Part shown: one piece after another, positions 43,400 to 51,886 of the stretch | How positions within the stretch are numbered: position 1 is the first letter of the stretch | How the letters are laid out: the number at the start of each line of letters is the position of its first letter | Assembly: GCA_021324885.1 (NCBI GenBank) | Contig: JAJPIF010000013.1 | Span: 92,104 to 156,103, forward strand | DNA length: 64,000 nucleotides | Source: Pseudomonadota bacterium | Lineage (GTDB): Bacteria > Desulfobacterota > Binatia > Binatales > Binataceae | Direction of reading: 5' to 3' | Made by a program: the position numbers and the translations under genes | Notes under the pieces: generated by a model | The model's input: the letters and a program-made list of their open reading frames with translations, nothing else | What the model was told of the DNA's origin: nothing | Databases searched by the model: none

Positions 43400-43501
43400 G
43401 GCCGCCGAGCCTGCGGTTGACAAGACTTGGGGCCGTATCTTAGGCTGGTAAAACCTGTTAAACATCAAATTGATCGGCATCCTCTACGTAATCAATCGGC
43501 C

Positions 43502-44842
43502 ATGTTTGAAACCCTGAGCGACCGCCTCGAAGGAGTCTTTAAAAAGCTCCGGGGCCAGGGGCGGATTACCGAAAAAAACATCGAGGACGCGCTGCGGGAA
43601 GTCCGCCTCGCGCTGCTCGAAGCCGACGTCAACATCAAAGTCGTCAAGGACTTCATCGAGCACGTCAAGCGCAAGGCCCTCGGACAGGAGGTGCTGCGTT
43701 CGCTAAGTCCCGAACAGCACCTGATCAGGTTCGTAGCCGGCGAGTTGCGCGAAGTGATGGGTGGAAACGCCCGCGAACTGGACCTCAAGGTCAAGCCGCC
43801 GGCCAAGATTATGGTGGTCGGGCTTCAGGGCTCGGGCAAAACGACGTCGGTCGCCAAGCTGGCGCGATGGCTTAAGGTCGAGCGCAAACGCCATCCCCTA
43901 ATGGCCTCGGTGGACGTTTACCGCCCCGCCGCGATGGAGCAGTTGCGGGTGCTGGGCCGTCAAATCGACGTGCCGGTGGTGGAAAGCCACGAGAGCCAGG
44001 ACCCGGTTGAAATCGCCACCAACGCCCTGGGGCGCGCCGATATCGGCGGTTACGACGTGGTGCTGCTCGATACCGCCGGGCGTCTCCAAATCGACGAAGA
44101 GATGATGGATGAGCTGGTGCGGCTGCAGACCGTGCTCCGGCCCCATCATGTGCTGCTGGTGGCCGACGCGATGACCGGTCAGGACGCGGTCAATGTAGCG
44201 CAGGGATTTCATGAGCGCCTCAAGCTGTCGGGCGTAATCCTGACCAAACTGGACTCTGACGCGCGCGGCGGCGCCGCGCTGTCGGTGCGGGCGGTTACGG
44301 GCGCGCCAATCCTGTTTGCCGGTCTCGGCGAGAAACTCGACGCCTTCGACGTCTTCTACCCTGACCGGCTGGCCTCGCGCATCCTGGGGATGGGCGACGT
44401 GCTGACGCTGATCGAGAAGGCTCAGCAGACCTACGATCAGAAGCAGGCCAAAGAACTTGAGCGCAAGTTCAAGAAGAACGAGTTCACGCTGGAAGATTTC
44501 GCTCAGCAGATGGCGGCGCTGCAGAAGATGGGCTCGATCGGCGATTTGCTGGGCATGATTCCCGGATTCAAGAAGATTGCCAGCCAGGTCGATTCCGAAG
44601 AGGCGCAGCGCGAGCTGGGACGGATCAAAGCGATAATCGACTCGATGACCCGTCAGGAACGGCGCAACCATCTGATCCTCAACGGTTCGCGCCGGGCGCG
44701 CATCGCGGCCGGAAGCGGGACGTCGGTGCAGGAAGTCAACCGGTTCGTGAAACAATTCGAGCAAACGCGTAAGATGATGAAAAAGGTCGCCAAGGCCGGG
44801 GGCGGGCGCGCGATGTTGCGCGGCCTCGGGTTTGGCGGCTAG
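43502..44842 (+). CDS. ffh: Signal recognition particle GTPase Ffh
   Basis: This 446-residue protein has N, G and M domains. It starts MFETLSDRLEGVFKKLRGQG, the G1 loop is GLQGSGKTTS (~107-115), then DTAGRLQ and TKLDSDARGGAALS. The Met-rich C-terminus includes MKKVAKAGGGRAM. It binds 4.5S RNA and signal sequences and docks with FtsY. The open frame extends 25 codons upstream but the family start is at 43502. It heads the rpsP-khpA-rimM-trmD block, an order kept in many bacteria. Confidence 0.95.
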   Translation: MFETLSDRLEGVFKKLRGQGRITEKNIEDALREVRLALLEADVNIKVVKDFIEHVKRKALGQEVLRSLSPEQHLIRFVAGELREVMGGNARELDLKVKPPAKIMVVGLQGSGKTTSVAKLARWLKVERKRHPLMASVDVYRPAAMEQLRVLGRQIDVPVVESHESQDPVEIATNALGRADIGGYDVVLLDTAGRLQIDEEMMDELVRLQTVLRPHHVLLVADAMTGQDAVNVAQGFHERLKLSGVILTKLDSDARGGAALSVRAVTGAPILFAGLGEKLDAFDVFYPDRLASRILGMGDVLTLIEKAQQTYDQKQAKELERKFKKNEFTLEDFAQQMAALQKMGSIGDLLGMIPGFKKIASQVDSEEAQRELGRIKAIIDSMTRQERRNHLILNGSRRARIAAGSGTSVQEVNRFVKQFEQTRKMMKKVAKAGGGRAMLRGLGFGG

Positions 44843-44859
44843 AACTGGAAGGGAGTAAG

Positions 44860-45120
44860 ATGGCGTTAGTGATCAGGTTGCGCCGCCAGGGGGCGCGCAA
44901 AAGACCTTTTTTCCGCATCGTGGTTGCCGAGTCCAGCTCGCCACGCGATGGCCGTTGTGTGGCTCAAATCGGCACCTACGACCCCACCAGCGATCCCCCC
45001 AAGGTCAACCTGCGCGCTGACCAGGTGGAGCGATGGCTTAAGGCGGGTGCGCGGCCCACATCAACTGTCGCCAATCTGCTCGACAGGGCGCGTCGGCCGG
45101 CCACGGCTCAGGCAGGGTAA
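44860..45120 (+). CDS. rpsP: Ribosomal protein bS16
   Basis: This 86-residue protein has the bS16 signature MALVIRLRRQGARKRPFFRI and IGTYDPTSDPPKVNLRADQ, then the conserved WLKAGARPTSTVANLL. It is a component of the 30S subunit. It starts 17 bases after ffh and is followed by a 167-base gap with a strong hairpin before khpA. Confidence 0.95.
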   Translation: MALVIRLRRQGARKRPFFRIVVAESSSPRDGRCVAQIGTYDPTSDPPKVNLRADQVERWLKAGARPTSTVANLLDRARRPATAQAG

Positions 45121-45224
45121 AAGCTGAACTCGATTCCGGACCACGGAGATCACCAATCTTGACACACCCACACGACGAAAACTGACTTTCCGTAAATCCC
45201 TCCGCACTGCTTGCAGAGGAGGGA

Positions 45225-45273
45225 GCAGACGGGCCCGGGATGGCATCCGAGCCCGCCTGCCAGGAATTTTTTT
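45225..45273 (+). terminator. Hairpin between rpsP and khpA, possible attenuator
   Basis: The segment 45225-45260 folds into a ~15-bp stem (GCAGACGGGC against GCCCGCCTGC, then CCGGGAT/ATCCG with mismatches) with a tiny loop. A run of seven T (45267-45273) begins six bases after the stem. This spacing is longer than ideal, so it may be a partial terminator or regulatory leader. Confidence 0.5.
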
Positions 45274-45287
45274 GCTGGAGCCGACCC

Positions 45288-45524
45288 ATGAAGGACCTTG
45301 TCCTGTTCCTGGCTAAACAGCTTGTAAACAATCCTGATGCGGTCGAGGTGAAAGAGACCCAGGGCGATACCGCCTCGGTGCTCGAACTGCGGGTGGCGAA
45401 GGAAGACCTTGGACGGATAATCGGCAAGCAGGGCCGCACGGCCAAGTCGATCAGGACGATTCTCAACGCGGTTGCCTCGCGCACCAACCGCAAGGTAGTG
45501 CTCGAAATAATTGAAGAAAAATGA
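45288..45524 (+). CDS. khpA: KH-domain RNA-binding protein KhpA
   Basis: This 78-residue protein has the KH motif GRIIGKQGRTAKSIRTIL, with the GxxG loop inside (IGKQGR), and begins MKDLVLFLAKQLVNNPD. KhpA (YlqC) binds RNA, often with KhpB, and influences cell-wall regulation and sRNA function. The ATG at 45288 has GGAG upstream; an upstream in-frame extension starting at 45240 covers the hairpin and is rejected. rimM starts four bases after its stop. Confidence 0.93.
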   Translation: MKDLVLFLAKQLVNNPDAVEVKETQGDTASVLELRVAKEDLGRIIGKQGRTAKSIRTILNAVASRTNRKVVLEIIEEK

Positions 45525-45528
45525 CGTC

Positions 45529-46152
45529 ATGCGCCGGCGCGACGCTGCCAGCGGGAAGCGGGCACCGTCCAGTCTATCGCCCGATGCCGTCGGTATTCCT
45601 CAAAGACCAGAACAAGCTGCAATAATCGCCCAGCAAACCCTGGAAAGCCGGGGTCTTGTTGCCTTCGGCCGGATCGCCGGCGCTCACGGGCTGCGCGGCG
45701 CTCTGCGGGTGCGGCTCGACAATCCCGACTCTGACCTTCAGGCGATAAGACGCGTCTTTGTCGATCAGCTCGGGACTCCGGTCGAGTACCGGGTGCGGTC
45801 CACTTCGCGCGCCGGTCATGGCTCGTTCAAAATGGAATTGGAGGGCATCGATTACATCGAGCAGGCGCAGGCGTTGCGCGGCGCGGAAGTATACGTGGCC
45901 TTGGACGATTTGCCGCCGGTTGCGGAAAATGAGTTCTACTATTTCCAGGTCCTGGGGCTGCCCGTGGAAACCACTGACGGGCGAATACTCGGCAGGATCG
46001 ACGAGATTTTTTTCAATGGCGCCAACGATGTCTGGGTCGTCAAAAACGATTGCGCCGAGGTCCTGGTCCCGGTAATCGATGACGTCGTCCGGCAAATCGA
46101 CGTCGAGGGGAAACGCGTGATAATCCAGGTCATCCCCGGACTGCTGGACTAG
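45529..46152 (+). CDS. rimM: Ribosome maturation factor RimM
   Basis: This 207-residue protein has a ~40-residue N-terminal extension, then the RimM N-domain ([20 protein letters not shown]) and a PRC-barrel C-domain ([20 protein letters not shown] ... [10 protein letters not shown]). RimM assists 30S head assembly with uS19. The ATG at 45529 is used; the frame reaches back into khpA. It precedes trmD by 22 bases. Confidence 0.93.
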   Translation: MRRRDAASGKRAPSSLSPDAVGIPQRPEQAAIIAQQTLESRGLVAFGRIAGAHGLRGALRVRLDNPDSDLQAIRRVFVDQLGTPVEYRVRSTSRAGHGSFKMELEGIDYIEQAQALRGAEVYVALDDLPPVAENEFYYFQVLGLPVETTDGRILGRIDEIFFNGANDVWVVKNDCAEVLVPVIDDVVRQIDVEGKRVIIQVIPGLLD

Positions 46153-46174
46153 ACTTTGGCCTGGCACTCAGCCG

Positions 46175-46864
46175 ATGCAATTCCACATCGTCACGCTTTT
46201 CCCCGAAATGTTCGATTCGCCCTTTGCCGCCGGGATCATGGCGCGCGCGATTCGCGGCGAACTGGTCAAAATTCAAACCCATAATCTGCGTGAACACGGT
46301 CTGGGAAATTATCGCCAGATCGACGATGAGCCCTACGGCGGCGGCAGCGGGATGGTGATGCGTCCGGAGCCGATCGCGGCCGCTGTCGACCAGGTGCTCA
46401 GCGCCCATCCGGGGCTGTGGCGCATTCTGCTCACACCGCAGGGTGAGCTTTTCAATCAATCCATAGCCGCCGAACTGGCGCGGCGCGAGCACGGCCTGCT
46501 GCTGATTGCGGGTCGCTACGAGGGCGTGGACGAGCGCGTGCGCCAGTTGGTCGATCAGGAGCTGTCGATCGGCGACTACGTGCTGAGCGGCGGCGAGCTG
46601 CCCGCGATGGTGATAATCGAGGCGGTTACGCGCCTGCTGCCCGGCGTGCTGGGCAATCAGGCCTCATTGGAAGAAGAATCCTTCCGCGGCGGCATTCTGG
46701 AGTATCCGCAATACACGCGGCCGGAAGTATTTCGCGGGTCCGCAGTGCCGTCGGTGCTGCTCAGCGGCGATCACGAGAAAATCCGGCGATGGCGCCAGGA
46801 GCAGGCAATCAAGCGCACGCGCGAGCGCCGTCCGGACCTGCTGGCGAAGTCCTCGCGTGGCTGA
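46175..46864 (+). CDS. trmD: tRNA (guanine37-N1)-methyltransferase TrmD
   Basis: This 229-residue SPOUT enzyme starts [20 protein letters not shown] and has the cofactor knot [11 protein letters not shown] and [16 protein letters not shown], both diagnostic of TrmD. It methylates G37 in tRNAs that read CNN/GNN codons and prevents frameshifting. It overlaps the next methyltransferase gene by eight bases. Confidence 0.96.
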   Translation: MQFHIVTLFPEMFDSPFAAGIMARAIRGELVKIQTHNLREHGLGNYRQIDDEPYGGGSGMVMRPEPIAAAVDQVLSAHPGLWRILLTPQGELFNQSIAAELARREHGLLLIAGRYEGVDERVRQLVDQELSIGDYVLSGGELPAMVIIEAVTRLLPGVLGNQASLEEESFRGGILEYPQYTRPEVFRGSAVPSVLLSGDHEKIRRWRQEQAIKRTRERRPDLLAKSSRG

Positions 46865-47411
46865 CCTGTTTATCGCGCTGATTCATCATCCGGTGCTGGA
46901 CCGGAGGGGCAAAATCGTCACCTCCGCAATTACCAGTCTGGACATCCACGATTTGGCCCGCTCCGCGCGCACCTACGATGTGCGCGCGACCTATGTGGCG
47001 CATCCGGTCAAGGAATTGCGCGATTTCGCCCGCAGCGTGCGCGACCGATGGCTGCAAGGATACGGGCGCCAATTCGACTCGCTGCGCCAGGAGGCGTTGG
47101 AACGCGTCGTGGTGGTGAGCGATCTCGACGAGGCGATCGCGTCGGTCAAAGGAGTCTGCGGCCAGCCGCCGCTGCTGGTGCATACCTCGGCGCGCACACA
47201 AAACGGCGTCAGCTACCAGCAACTGCGCGAAGAACTGGCCGGCGACGGCCCTCCCTTCCTGATCCTGTTCGGGACCGGCTTCGGCCTGGCGCCGTCGATC
47301 GCCGAGCGCGCCGACCGCATCCTGGCCCCGATCCTCGGCCCCGCCGACTACAACCATCTGTCGGTCCGCGCCGCCGCCTCGATCATCCTCGACCGCCTGC
47401 GCGGCCGCTGA
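46857..47411 (+). CDS. SPOUT-type RNA methyltransferase (PF09936-like)
   Basis: This 184-residue protein begins [20 protein letters not shown] and ends [20 protein letters not shown] with a knot-like [13 protein letters not shown] region, as in the TrmD-linked SAM-dependent methyltransferase family represented by TM1570. Its RNA target is not known. The start is GTG inside the end of trmD, indicating coupled translation. In some bacteria this gene is followed by rplS; here rplS is absent and a leftward operon follows. Confidence 0.82.
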   Translation: MADLFIALIHHPVLDRRGKIVTSAITSLDIHDLARSARTYDVRATYVAHPVKELRDFARSVRDRWLQGYGRQFDSLRQEALERVVVVSDLDEAIASVKGVCGQPPLLVHTSARTQNGVSYQQLREELAGDGPPFLILFGTGFGLAPSIAERADRILAPILGPADYNHLSVRAAASIILDRLRGR

Positions 47412-47431
47412 TTAAAACGGCTGCGGACACC

Positions 47432-47839
47432 TCATGTCACCTTGAACTTCGGCAGCAGGATATCCGGGCCGCATTGCTCGAAGTCAACCTTGACCTGCAT
47501 ACCGATTTCGATCGGACCCGGCGGGCAACCAATAATATTGGTCAGCATCCGCGGGCCTTCATCCAGTTGGATCAGCGCCAGCGAATAGGGCGCGTCGGCG
47601 GCATAGGCCGGATTGGGCGACCAGTGCACGATCGTCCATGACAGCACCTTGCCGCGTCCGGACACAGCCTTCCAGGTGAGCCTGGCGCCGCAGCAATACC
47701 GGCAGAAATCCTGCGGCGGAAATTGGTAGCGGCCGCAGTCGCCGCATTGCTGGAGGCGCAATTCCCGCCTGGCGCATCCGCGCCAGAACTGAGCGGTTTG
47801 TTCGGTGGGAACCGGAACCAGCTTTCCCGCTTCTGCCAT
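47432..47839 (-). CDS. DUF35 OB-fold zinc-ribbon protein
   Basis: This 135-residue protein has a rubredoxin-like zinc ribbon with CGDCGRYQFPPQDFCRYC (four Cys) and then an OB-fold (GKVLSWTIVHWSPNPAYAAD). Proteins of this DUF35 family dock on thiolase-like enzymes and form the substrate pocket, as in archaeal thiolase complexes and Ltp2-ChsH2. The ATG overlaps the thiolase stop (TAATG). It is the last gene in a four-gene operon. Confidence 0.88.
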   Translation of the reverse strand: MAEAGKLVPVPTEQTAQFWRGCARRELRLQQCGDCGRYQFPPQDFCRYCCGARLTWKAVSGRGKVLSWTIVHWSPNPAYAADAPYSLALIQLDEGPRMLTNIIGCPPGPIEIGMQVKVDFEQCGPDILLPKFKVT

Positions 47840-49020
47840 TACAGCGTCTCTTCCGTGCCCAAAATCGCGGTGCCGTGGGTCGACGCGCGCCCGCCCTGTC
47901 CGTGAATTATCGCCAGCCGCGCGCCCGCAACCTGGCGCGGGCCGCATTCGCCGCGCAACTGGCGCACCGCCTCCGTGATATGAAAGATCGAATTGGCAAG
48001 TCCGGCATGGCAGTACGACAGCAGCCCGCCATGCGTGTTGATCGGCAGCGCGCCGCCGAGTTCCACGTTTCCACCCTCGACGAAGCGCCCGCCTTCGCCC
48101 TTGGGACAAAAGCCCAAATCCTCCAGGTAAATGATTGCCATCGGGGTGAAGGCGTCGTACACGAAGGCTATGTCGATGTCGCGCGGACGCACGCCCGCCG
48201 CCGCATAAGCCTGCCGGCCCGATTCAATCGCGCCCGATTCGGTCAGGCTGTCCGCGTGGAGCAGACTCAGATACGGATGGGCCTCGCCGGCGCCGAGGAA
48301 ATAAACCGGCTTATTTCTGAAGTCTTTGGCGCGATCGGCGGCGGTCATCACGATTGCAGCGCCGCCGTCGGATACCAGGCTGCAATCCAGCAGATGCAGC
48401 GGGTCGGCGATCATGCGCGAATTGAGCACGTCGGCAATCGTGATGGGTTCGCGCTTTTGCGCCCCCGGAGTCATCGACGCGTGCCTGCGGCATGCCACCG
48501 CCACGGCCGCGAACTGCTCGCTGGTCGTCCCATAAGCGTGCATGTGCGCCCGCGCGATCAGCGCATACATCGCCGGCGTGGTCGGACCGTACGGTTCCTC
48601 GAACTGAGGATCGTCCCAGGGTTCGGGCACGGCGACGCGCCGCTTGCTGCCCGACAGGATGTTGTCGGCCGAGATCAGCACAATGGTGTTGCATAGCCCG
48701 GCCGCAATTACCGCCGCCGCATGCTCCATCATCAGGACCGGCAGGGCGCCGCCCACCGCGCCAGTCAGGCAAAAACGCGGCTTGATGCCGAGCAGCTCGG
48801 CCACCATCTCCGCATGAAACGTCCTGAGCGGTCCGCGCTCGACGCTGGCGTTGCAGGTGATCAGTCCGTCAATTTGATCTTTGCTGATTGCCGCGTCGGC
48901 CAGCGCCAGCCGCGCGGCTTCGGTCTGCAATTGCGCGCTGCTAAGATCGGGCACGGCGCCGACCCGGGTGTCCGCCGCCCCGACGATTGCCATCGTTGCG
49001 CGCAGGCCGTAGCGGCTCAA
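47839..49020 (-). CDS. Thiolase-like (SCP-x/Ltp2-type) protein lacking the nucleophilic Cys
   Basis: This 393-residue protein has the SCP2-thiolase pattern. It starts (TTG) SRYGLRATMAIVGAADTRVG and has VYDAFTPMAIIYLEDLGFCP and NTHGGLLSYCHAG with a His in the GGLLS loop. Counting back from AAGLCNTIVL, the normal CxSG position falls on Gly, so the catalytic Cys is absent, as in Ltp2-like retro-aldolases. A downstream ATG at 48993 is possible, but family members start near LRG-x-x-AIVG. Start and CoA-transferase stop overlap as TTGA. With DUF35 it may cleave a hydroxyacyl-CoA. Confidence 0.85.
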   Translation of the reverse strand: MSRYGLRATMAIVGAADTRVGAVPDLSSAQLQTEAARLALADAAISKDQIDGLITCNASVERGPLRTFHAEMVAELLGIKPRFCLTGAVGGALPVLMMEHAAAVIAAGLCNTIVLISADNILSGSKRRVAVPEPWDDPQFEEPYGPTTPAMYALIARAHMHAYGTTSEQFAAVAVACRRHASMTPGAQKREPITIADVLNSRMIADPLHLLDCSLVSDGGAAIVMTAADRAKDFRNKPVYFLGAGEAHPYLSLLHADSLTESGAIESGRQAYAAAGVRPRDIDIAFVYDAFTPMAIIYLEDLGFCPKGEGGRFVEGGNVELGGALPINTHGGLLSYCHAGLANSIFHITEAVRQLRGECGPRQVAGARLAIIHGQGGRASTHGTAILGTEETL

Positions 49021-50237
49021 AGCCGTTTCTCCTGCAGGATGCCATCGCTCTCCAGGCGGCTGATTTCGGCGTCGGGCATGTCAAGATAGCGCCTGAGAAC
49101 GTCCCGATTGTGCTCGCCCAAAAACGGCGCCTGCACTTCCAGTTCGTCGGGAAAATCGGAAAAGCGCAGCGGCAGACCCGCAACTCTGATTTCCCCCAGG
49201 ATCCGATCGTGGGTGACGCGGACGGTGCCGCGCTGCAGCAGATGCGGATTGTCGATCGCGTCGGCCAGCGTCAGCACGGGGGCAGCGGGCACGTGATGCT
49301 GTTCGAGAATCTCCAGCGCCTGGTCTTCGTCGGTCGCGTCAAGCCACGACTGGATCGCTTCGAGCACCTGCTTTTCGTTGCGCGCGCGTCCCGCATGATC
49401 GGCAAAGCGCGGGTCGGAACCCATTTCGGGCCGCCCGATTGCCTCGCACAGGCGGCGCCACAGATGGTCCTGCGGAGCCATTATACAAATGTAATGGCGG
49501 GTGGCGCGAAAGATCGCCATCGGCACGATACTGATGCCATGCGCTTTGCCGTCCCCGCTGGCCATCTGGCGCCGATGTAAATCCGTGGTCACCACTTCAT
49601 GGCAGTTGAAGTATGAATCGAGCAGCGACACGTCGAGGTACTGGCCCTTGCCGGTGCGCTCGCGATAGAGCAGCGCGCAGGCGATCGCGCCGACCGCGTG
49701 CACTCCGGTCATCACGTCGCCGATCGGGATATTGGGCAAAACGGGCTGACCCTCGCGATTGGCGTTGAACGCGCTGATCGCCGCCGCATACGACGCGCCG
49801 ATAAAATCGAAGCCGGTCAGCGACGCCAGCTTGCCGGTCTGACCGAAGGTGGAAATCGAGCACATCACCAGGCGCGGGTTGATACGCCGGACCTCGTCGT
49901 AGCCAAGTCCCATCCGCCCGATCGTTCCGGGGCTGAAGTTCTCGACGAACACGTCGACCTTGCCCAGCAGCCGTTTGGTGATTTCCAGCGCCTGCGGCTT
50001 GCTCAGATCCAGGCACAGACTTTTCTTGCCGCGATTGTGATGGACGAAATGCGAGCTGCGCCCGTCCTTGAGCAGCGGCAGCAGGCGGGCGCGATCGCCG
50101 GTGGGCGCGATCTCCAGCTTGATCACCTCCGCTCCCATCTGGGCGAGAAAGCGGGTCGCGGTCGGTCCCGCGATGAACTGCGTGAGATCGAGGACGCGCA
50201 AGCCGTCCAGCACGTGCCGGCTGGTGTCTGCCGTCAT
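49017..50237 (-). CDS. CaiB/BaiF class III CoA-transferase
   Basis: This 406-residue protein opens LDGLRVLDLTQFIAGPTATR, has FLAQMGAEVIKLEIAPTGDR and the catalytic IGDVMTGVHAVGAI with Asp in place, then GKGQYLDVSLLDSYF. It would activate an acid as its CoA thioester for the next enzyme in the operon. The ATG at 50237 overlaps the amidohydrolase stop by four bases (ATGA). The open frame extends upstream but lacks family support. Confidence 0.92.
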   Translation of the reverse strand: MTADTSRHVLDGLRVLDLTQFIAGPTATRFLAQMGAEVIKLEIAPTGDRARLLPLLKDGRSSHFVHHNRGKKSLCLDLSKPQALEITKRLLGKVDVFVENFSPGTIGRMGLGYDEVRRINPRLVMCSISTFGQTGKLASLTGFDFIGASYAAAISAFNANREGQPVLPNIPIGDVMTGVHAVGAIACALLYRERTGKGQYLDVSLLDSYFNCHEVVTTDLHRRQMASGDGKAHGISIVPMAIFRATRHYICIMAPQDHLWRRLCEAIGRPEMGSDPRFADHAGRARNEKQVLEAIQSWLDATDEDQALEILEQHHVPAAPVLTLADAIDNPHLLQRGTVRVTHDRILGEIRVAGLPLRFSDFPDELEVQAPFLGEHNRDVLRRYLDMPDAEISRLESDGILQEKRL

Positions 50238-51700
50238 CGGAGACTCGCCCCTTGCGTCCCGCCGTCGAAGCTGCGGGCCAACTCGCGGGCCACCTCCTGT
50301 TCGACCGCGGTGGCGTCGAAGAAATGCGGATTCATCGAGGTCCACAGCTTGATTGGATTGCGGAAAGTGAAATCGCGGAAATCCTCCTCCGACATCGCGC
50401 CGCGCTCGACCGCTTCCCAGGCTTCGGCCGCGATCGCCTCCATGTCGGGGACGTCCCAATGGCCGATGTCCGAGCCGAGGATCGCATTGAGGCGGGCACC
50501 GAACGGATTGACCCTGGTATTGAACGCCCATGCGATAAGCGGGTCTTCCGCTTCGCAGCCGAAGAAGAAGTTGGGCACAAACCGGTCGCGGATATCTTCG
50601 GGCCGCCGAATGTTGCAATGCACAAAATCGTCGATGTTTTCCGGCGCGCTGTCGCCCATCCCGATCTGATTCGCGTCGAATTTGCGCTTGAGCGCGTCGC
50701 TGCCGTATTCAGATACCAGGCGCGTCAGCATCGCGGCGTCCAGATTCTTTGGATCAATATGGGGCAGCGCGTCGACATTGCGCACCCGCCAATGGCCAAT
50801 CAGGTCGGCGTACAGACGGCATCCCCAACTCACACCCCCTTCCAGGAACGCGAATCTGAGCTGCGGGAAACGCGCGGTCACCCCGCCCAGGAACATCGCC
50901 TTGCAAACCGCCTCACCCGCCGCGCCGAAATGGCCGATATGGTTGTACACCATGTTGGTGAGCGAACTATGCAGCCCATATCCCTGCACCGAGGAATGGA
51001 AAGTCGGCGCCAGCCCGAGCTCGACGCACTTGCGCCATACCGGGTCGTAGTCGTAATCGCTGTCAAGTCCGAGCACGTCCATCCACAGCGCGTAACGCAG
51101 ATACTCGGGCGCCTTGCGCGCCACTTCAGGGACGGGGCGGCGAATCATGCTCGCCATCATGATCACCTTGAGCCCCAACTCCTTGACGTGCTCCAGTTCG
51201 GCAATCGCCTCGGCCGGAGTATGCATCGGGATGACGGCGGCGGGAGTCAGCCGATCGGAGAATTCGCGGAAGGTGTCGGCGAGGAAAATGTTGAAGGCGC
51301 AGCAGGCCGCCTTGCGCACGTCCTCATCGCGCAGAAAGGGCGCAAACAGCGATCCGCCGGTCGAATAAACCACCGCGAAGTCCATCCCCATATCGCCCAG
51401 CCGCTGATGCATCAGTTTGGGAATCATGGCGGTGGCGCGGTCCAGCGTGTTGCGCGCCGGCACGCCCCACCACGGGAACTGCGAGATGCGCTTTTCCTTG
51501 CGCACTGCCAGTGGCATCCGCGCCAGCGCGCCGAAGGGCGCCGATACCTGCTTGTAGCGCTGCACCAGCTTGGGCCCGCCCACCCGCTCCAGGTACTCCA
51601 GCGCGACCGGCTCGTACTCGATCCAGTGGCCGTCGGAGTCGATGATCGGATGATTGACGCGCGCCCGCACCCGCGCCGACCTGGTCTGTCCTCTCGCCAT
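50234..51700 (-). CDS. Amidohydrolase-2 family hydrolase/decarboxylase
   Basis: This 488-residue protein carries the amidohydrolase_2 start VNHPIIDSDGHWIEYEP (D-x-D-x-H variant of the metal motif), a later HSSVQGYGLHSS His and the terminal Asp in LGSDIGHWDVPD. It is the first gene of the operon with CoA-transferase, Ltp2-like thiolase and DUF35. Members hydrolyse cyclic amides/esters or decarboxylate aromatic acids through a zinc or manganese centre. The 867-residue open frame to 52837 is a chance extension; ATG 51700 is preferred. Confidence 0.88.
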   Translation of the reverse strand: MARGQTRSARVRARVNHPIIDSDGHWIEYEPVALEYLERVGGPKLVQRYKQVSAPFGALARMPLAVRKEKRISQFPWWGVPARNTLDRATAMIPKLMHQRLGDMGMDFAVVYSTGGSLFAPFLRDEDVRKAACCAFNIFLADTFREFSDRLTPAAVIPMHTPAEAIAELEHVKELGLKVIMMASMIRRPVPEVARKAPEYLRYALWMDVLGLDSDYDYDPVWRKCVELGLAPTFHSSVQGYGLHSSLTNMVYNHIGHFGAAGEAVCKAMFLGGVTARFPQLRFAFLEGGVSWGCRLYADLIGHWRVRNVDALPHIDPKNLDAAMLTRLVSEYGSDALKRKFDANQIGMGDSAPENIDDFVHCNIRRPEDIRDRFVPNFFFGCEAEDPLIAWAFNTRVNPFGARLNAILGSDIGHWDVPDMEAIAAEAWEAVERGAMSEEDFRDFTFRNPIKLWTSMNPHFFDATAVEQEVARELARSFDGGTQGASLR

Positions 51701-51886
51701 AACGATGGTCCTCTCTGCTGGCCGCAAGATAGCGCCGCAGATGCGTGGATGTCTATTGCGGCTGCTTTCGGCGCTCGCAATCACGGCCGATGATTTTTGT
51801 AAAGCGACTTCAGTCTTGACCCTGCAGGTGTCCTGTAGTGGAGTGATAAAAACGCGCCGGGCCGGGCGCCTGGTTAGGACAAAGGC

